Assembly (NCBI GenBank): GCA_024138025.1 | Contig: JAMXBD010000094.1 | Location: 558,001 to 622,000, forward strand | DNA length: 64,000 bases | From: Combretum micranthum | Taxonomy: Eukaryota > Streptophyta > Magnoliopsida > Myrtales > Combretaceae | Direction: 5' to 3' | The notes under the pieces: generated by a model | Database searches by the model: none | What the model saw: the letters and a program-made list of their open reading frames with translations, nothing else | What the model was told of the DNA's origin: nothing | Part shown: positions 59,211 through 64,000 of the stretch, piece after piece | Position numbering within the stretch: position 1 is the first letter of the stretch | How the letters are laid out: each line of letters opens with the position of its first letter | Made by a program: the position numbers and the translations under genes

Positions 59211-59710
59211 GAAAACTGTAGGGGACACGCCGGCCTTCAACGCCGGCGATATTAAACCGGTGCTCAATGCACTAAAACTCAATACTTGCCAACACTGGCA
59301 GCGTTCAAGGATACACTAGCAACCTTTAATCTACCTCGGCGGCGTTGAGCCAGTGTAGACTATAACTCCAAATTTTCAAAAATTTCCGAGAGTTCCACTG
59401 GGTTGATCCATGCCCGTGGATACCCCCAACACCAGCAGTATATCCATGTACACCGACAGCGTGGGATTCTGTGCCGGTAGCTTTAAGCCCGACATTAAAG
59501 ATCATGATTATGTTCTTATTCCACACCGCCTCTAAGCCGGCAGCGTTGGAACCCCAATAGCGGGCGTACGTTTTGAAAAATAAACACTAGCAAACTTTCC
59601 TTGCAAAAGCCAACAGCGTTTCAAATGGCTTTAAGAAAATAGGTTCTGATCATCTTCAACACCGCCTCTATACCGGCGGCGTTGAAGTGCCAGATGCCAG
59701 TGTACGCTCA
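59211..59710. repeat. GC-rich imperfect repeats (CGCCGGCGTTG type) in a solo LTR
   Basis: Words such as cgccggccttcaacgccggcg, cctcggcggcgttgagcc, ccgcctctaagccggcagcgttgga and ccgcctctataccggcggcgttgaa recur about every 100-150 bases, partly as inverted copies, in otherwise AT-rich DNA. Confidence 0.6.
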
Positions 59711-60879
59711 AAAACAGGCCTAATCGAAAATGTTTTACTTCCCTTGTTTTCTTTACAACATCAACTCTTTTGAAAAATTCTTCAAACTTATTTTAAGCTT
59801 CCCAAAACTTGTTATATGTTCTAAACACCAACCAAAAAACAAAAACCCCACTTCTAATCATCAAACACCCAACCACAACATTTAAATACCAATTACACTT
59901 CAATTCCACACTTCAACTACTCAATTTAGTTTCACTACTCATCAACACTCCTTACAACTTTCCTAACACTTAACTAAGCTCACACAATAACAAAGGACAA
60001 CCTAACATATATCAATGTATAAACCAATCAACTCAAATAGCATTTACTCATCCTACCCTAGATTTTACATTCAAAACACAAGATAGAAAATAAAACAAAA
60101 GATTATGCTTGCATTAACTTACATGAATAAGCTTTGGCTTGGTGAAATTGTTGATTCTAAGAACTTGATTTTGGTTTTTGATTTAGGCCATATGGTTTGA
60201 TGAAATATGAAAAGAGAAGGAAAAAGGAAAGAAAGAAATTCGTATGGAAAAATGGGCTGGCAAGAGTCCCTGATTAATCAAATTTGAGGTCAATAATTAT
60301 CCAAAGTTTGACTTTAGGGGTATGTTTGACTTAGGTTTAATATGGCTTAATTTGGAATGCATTTGAGTTTAATTTGGGCTTAGAAATTAGGCTTAAACTT
60401 CGTAAAATTCTATCAACAATTTTCTTAGAAAATTCAAAGGTTGTTTTGACAAATTCTAAGCATAACACACACATATTAATTCACAAAAGACATAAACATT
60501 CATTACACTATTCACACATTAATATACATAAAACAATAATATTAATTTCACTGCACATATATCTCATTTCAAAATCATATATAATTTTAATATCACTTTT
60601 ATAAATTACAATTTAGGAAATGTATGGCTATTTCAGGTATTACCCTAAGAACTATAAATAACCCTTCCCTTTCGGGAAAGGAAGAGCCAATTTTAGTACA
60701 CAGATGAATATTCTCTAGATAAGAAAGTACCTACGAACCAACTTAAACATCGGAGTGGCTGTGTCGAGCAAGCCTTTGGCTCACCTCTGACTATTTCTCT
60801 GTGTTTACAGGAGTCTATTTCTACCAGCAAAGTGTAGCACTGTCTGTGGGAATTGACCCTACAACAACATGGTTAAAAT

Positions 60880-62950
60880 CCATATTCTCAGTTCTTTCCC
60901 TTCCTCGACAGGACAAAGAAAATTCATTATAGTCAAGTGTAACTGGTTTGATGCTTGGGAGAACCGAGTTTTAAAATTGTATTTTCTTTTCTAAAGCTTT
61001 ATCTAACTACAGTCTTAACAAAGCAAGCGCACCTATCGAGGTAGTATAGTCGAAAGATCTAGGTCGTATTCTAAGGGAAAGTTGGTGATTACTTCTACTC
61101 ACTCTTTTCCTATTATCTAAACTGATAAAAACATATGTGTTTTATCTATCTAAGAACTAATCTAATCCCAAACTAAGAATCAACAAGTTTCACATCAAGC
61201 ATGTAAGAATTAAGATATATCAATTTAGAAGGTTACTTGGGCCATGCTTCGCCTTTGGTCTATTCATGTAACTCAAGAAATTCTTAGTAAATATTGTGTT
61301 CAATTATTAAACTGTCAGATTCACTAATTTATGCTAAAGTTTCTCTCGAAATCAAAAGCACTTAAACCTAAGCCAAACTATTGGAATCTCTTCCTAACTA
61401 TTAACAACTAAGATTTGCATAAAGATAAAAAATCCTTTATTTTAAAACCAACCTAATAAATCTTAAAACAGGTGACAAAAGATGTCACCGCCCCTATTTC
61501 TAGGTGATTATGAGCAATCTCATCAATAGCCTAGATCTATTTATTAAAATGACCTCTTGGCCTATTTTAATGAAATCAGACATGAACTCATATCATACAC
61601 TATACAAATTCAAGATCTATTAAACTCAAGCTATTGAATTTGATAAATCAACATGTATTCAAAATAACCACAGCAAAGCTATATGAAATTGACCTAAGGA
61701 TCCACAAACCCAAGCAAAATCAACTACTCCTCCATATATATGATAATATAAATCAATGATTCAGAGAAGTAAGTAAAACCCATTATAAGATAAAGCAATT
61801 AAAACCAATATCCTTAATGAATTGAAGCAATAAAGCACAATAGCTGTTGTAAAACCCTAAAAATTCGTAAGCCCTCTCAATTTCTCTCTCTACAAAGGAA
61901 TATTCATGATATCTTTTTCTTCTATTCTATCTATTTTATCTATCCTATGTATTCTCTCTATCTGCTTTTCTTTGCATAAAATGAAAGCAAGACGAGTATT
62001 TATAGTGTTTTGATTTCACCTTGCCCATCTGCCCTGGTTGTGTTAAAGGAAGGGCTGAAAAATAAAAGCCTTATTTCTTGCATAGTTTTGCCCAAACTTG
62101 CTTTAGTTGCTTTCATTCCTCTTGAATCATCATAATCTCTTGCAAATGAGCTCTTTAAGCCTGAAATGAATATTTAACAAATTAAGTGTCATTTTCTTCA
62201 ATAAATTACAAGAAATACATAATAAATATGTCCAAATAAGCACAAAGAATATAGGTCTTTTAACACTTATCGGCGATTACTTTATTAAGTGGGTAGAAGC
62301 CTAAGTCGTAGCTAAGGTCACGAACAAAGATGTCCAATGTTTCCTCTACAACGTCTTAATAAGGTTCAGAGTTCTACACTCCATCGTAATGGATAGCGAA
62401 ACACAATTTAGTTCTAAGAGGATCAAGGATTATTGCGCCAAATATAAGATTACCACCCATTACACCTCGATAGCTCATCCTCGAGCTAATGGTCAGGTCG
62501 AAGTAATCAACAAAACTATAATGCATAGCCTAAAAGCAAGGGTGGATCAATTAAGTGGAAAGTGGACAAATGAACTTCCTAGCATACTATGGGGATATTA
62601 CACTACCAAACGAGCTCCAGTGGAAGACCCCCTTTCAAGTGGCTTACGGATCTAAAGTTGTTTTCCCTATTGAGCTCAAGCTATCGAACATACGAGTGCA
62701 GTCCTAACTCCAATGACGAGCTCATCAACGGGATAGGCCTCAAAGTTGAGCTGGATGTCATAGAAGAAACTCAAGAAATAATAAGCAAGAGAGTGGTAGC
62801 TTATCAACAAAAGGCGGCTAAGTACTATGATAAAAAGGTTAAACATAAGGTTTTCCTTCCTAGTGACTCGTTTGTAGAAGGTTATAGGCAATAGGGTTAG
62901 AAGAAGCCCATGAAAAACTCACTCCAAATTGGGAAGACTTATAACGTAGG
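60880..62950 (+). pseudogene. Gypsy integrase remnant, split by a solo LTR
   Basis: Integrase joins element DNA to the chromosome. The first part, PSSTGQRKFIIV, lies at 60896-60930. The frame resumes after the inserted LTR at about 62271 with DYFIKWVEA, then a TAA, then a frame open from 62310 to 62655 that holds the second catalytic Asp (MDSETQF) and the Glu (GQVEVINKTIM). After frameshifts come ELKLSNIRV, QEIISKRVVAYQQKAAKYYDKKVK (62750-62850) and the end AHEKLTPNWE near 62930. Gag, protease, RT and RNase H are missing: the 5' leader is joined almost directly to integrase by a large deletion. No 3' LTR follows in the window. Confidence 0.82.
60937..62264 (-). mobile_element. Solo LTR (gypsy type) inside the integrase remnant
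   Basis: On the minus strand it runs from TGTTAAAAGACC to AACCAGTTACA, about 1.33 kb. It has a TATA-like actataaatac (at about 62005), a leader with agggttttacaac, and near the end gaatacgacctagatc and tcgataggtgcgcttg, a phrase typical of gypsy LTR ends. It interrupts an integrase reading frame at FIIV/DYF. No clean duplication was found, so the exact ends are uncertain by several bases. Confidence 0.65.
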
Positions 62951-64000
62951 GTGTGGGGAAAAAAAATTGATCGAACTAAGAACTGAACTAAACTGAACCG
63001 AAAATTTGTTTTTTTTTTTTTTTAATTTGGTTTGGTTAGGAAATGATTGTTTTGTTAATGGTTTGGTTCGAAACTTCAAACAAAACTACATCGTTTTATT
63101 TAAAAAAAAAAATTTGGACTGGCCTAGCATCCTTGTAAATTAACTAGCCCAAAAAAAAGTTTACTTGTTTAGAGCACTATCGCCCTTTCCCATTCCTATA
63201 CCCTACTCCCCATTCCCTAGTATCCATCTTACCCCTTTTCCCTATATTTCTAATATCTAATTTTCTATTGTGCCATTGTCCTTGTCCCACATTCCTAGTC
63301 TCGGTCTCATCACCCTCTATCTTTAAGTCCTCGTCTTTCGCTTACCGTTATCTTTATCTACAGCCGTCACCTTTGTCTCCAAGAACCTCCATTGGCCTCC
63401 GTCACAGTTTCATCCCTCTACTTCTGTAGTAAGTCGCCGCCACAAAATTGATATGAGCTTCCAGTTCCAGCAATATAGAAGCCAATATTGGAAACTGCTT
63501 AGTATTGGAAATCTTTCTATCTTTTTAGTTTTTACTCATACTTTACTTATGATAGGTTGGGTTTATTGTTCTTGGCGGTTGCTAGGTCACTATAGCTATA
63601 GATAAATGGTGATGTTGGGGTGTAGATAAAGAGTAGATGAAGATTGATATCTTCCTTTACTAAGTAATTTCATTTCTCTTGTAGAATGCTCTTTTTTGGG
63701 TGCTAGGATGAACGAAAAATTGCTATTATGTGGAACAAATATGTATTTACCGCTTGTTTGCTCATCTCTTTCTTTTTATAATATTTATCGTCTTTCCTTT
63801 AGTATATGCATAAGTCCACCTTTAGTTTGTGTGTGTTCTTTATTGCGAGACATGATACATGGACATGTTGTTTTCATCTAGAAATAGGCTACAACCCATA
63901 AGCCTCTCGTGACCAGCAAAGTATCAACGACAAGTCTCAGTGTTCCATAGTCATGGTGGGGATTGATCCTCACCCTTTTTTTCTTAGTTTTAATTTTTAT
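62951..64000. other. Intergenic, nothing coding recognised
   Basis: About 62965-63080 has repeated aactgaaccgaa / ggtttggttcg words, an inverted-repeat-like composition often seen in small plant repeats, with a T run at 63010-63024. 63180-63420 is C/T-rich. The last 100 bases (gtggggattgatcctcaccc) may be the start of another retroelement. No gene is supported. Confidence 0.4.

Larger units (their letters stand above)
57827..60635 (-). mobile_element. Large solo LTR (gypsy type) inside gypsy LTR B
   Basis: 2809 bp, starting tgtaaagaccc and ending ggctatttca on the plus strand (minus-strand TGAAATAG...GGGTCTTTACA). It is flanked by a perfect ggtat duplication at 57822-57826 and 60636-60640. 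No internal LTR pair or coding region is seen, so it is a solo LTR. Minus-strand features include a leader with a strong donor (cat/gtaagttaatg, at about 60122), an acceptor (catttcag, 58295) and a short acidic frame after it (58294-58215). The GC-rich repeats at 59211-59710 lie inside. Confidence 0.82.
56336..60829 (+). repeat. Gypsy LTR B, in three pieces
   Basis: The pieces 56336-56613, 57675-57826 and 60641-60829 line up in order with LTR A and together make about 620 bp. The gaps are two separate insertions. The LTR end at about 60829 is followed by tagcactgtctgtgggaa, a primer-site-like sequence. It lies only about 90 bases after LTR A. Confidence 0.82.

Noticed and set aside
62960..63110. 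aaccgaa / ttggtt words considered as telomere-like or SINE sequence
   Set aside because: They are not the plant telomere unit, and there is no SINE promoter box or tail with duplication.

Overview
The window looks like a transposon-dense stretch of a plant nuclear genome, probably a eudicot. The evidence is: AT-rich DNA, L1-type LINEs of the plant kind, Ty1/copia and Ty3/gypsy LTR retrotransposons, a Mutator-like element (MULE) carrying a plant mobile domain gene, and one short intron-containing host gene whose DNA-binding-like C-terminus belongs to a plant-only family. There is no rRNA, recognisable tRNA, CRISPR array or bacterial-type operon. Only two places look like host genes: a five-exon gene at 20379-22901 and a possible small gene at 40978-41151 with a good promoter.

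Layout. 1-8100: a large minus-strand gypsy LTR split by a plus-strand LINE (2151-7140) that has a poly-A tail and a perfect 10-bp target site duplication. 8110-13118: a second, older LINE on the minus strand. 13374-13846: a hAT-like MITE. 13987-19593: a 5.6-kb MULE with 141-bp terminal inverted repeats, a decayed MURA-type transposase and a decayed plant mobile domain gene, both on the minus strand. 20379-22901: host gene. 22902-27755: AT-rich intergenic DNA with MITE-like pieces. 27756-37245: a 114-bp tandem repeat whose second unit is split by a minus-strand gypsy element (27922-37175). That element is itself split inside its RNase H coding region by a gag-only LTR element (28855-33818). 37583-38411: possible solo LTR.

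40810-41151: promoter and small ORF. 41887-47773: a complete-length but inactivated copia element on the plus strand. 50017-53447: a short gypsy-derived element that keeps gag and protease but has lost RT and integrase. 55599-62950: remains of another gypsy family. Two LTRs lie in tandem, and the second is interrupted by two different solo LTRs. Behind it, a deleted internal region keeps only integrase and is interrupted by a third solo LTR.

The elements are not working together as a system; the window is a record of successive insertions. The insertion order can be read directly from target site duplications and from reading frames that resume on the far side of inserts. Many inactivating changes are C-to-T or G-to-A, as expected from decay of methylated cytosine. 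Two of the LTR elements are short forms that keep gag but not RT or integrase. All boundaries, splice sites and families were read by eye; no database search or alignment was run.
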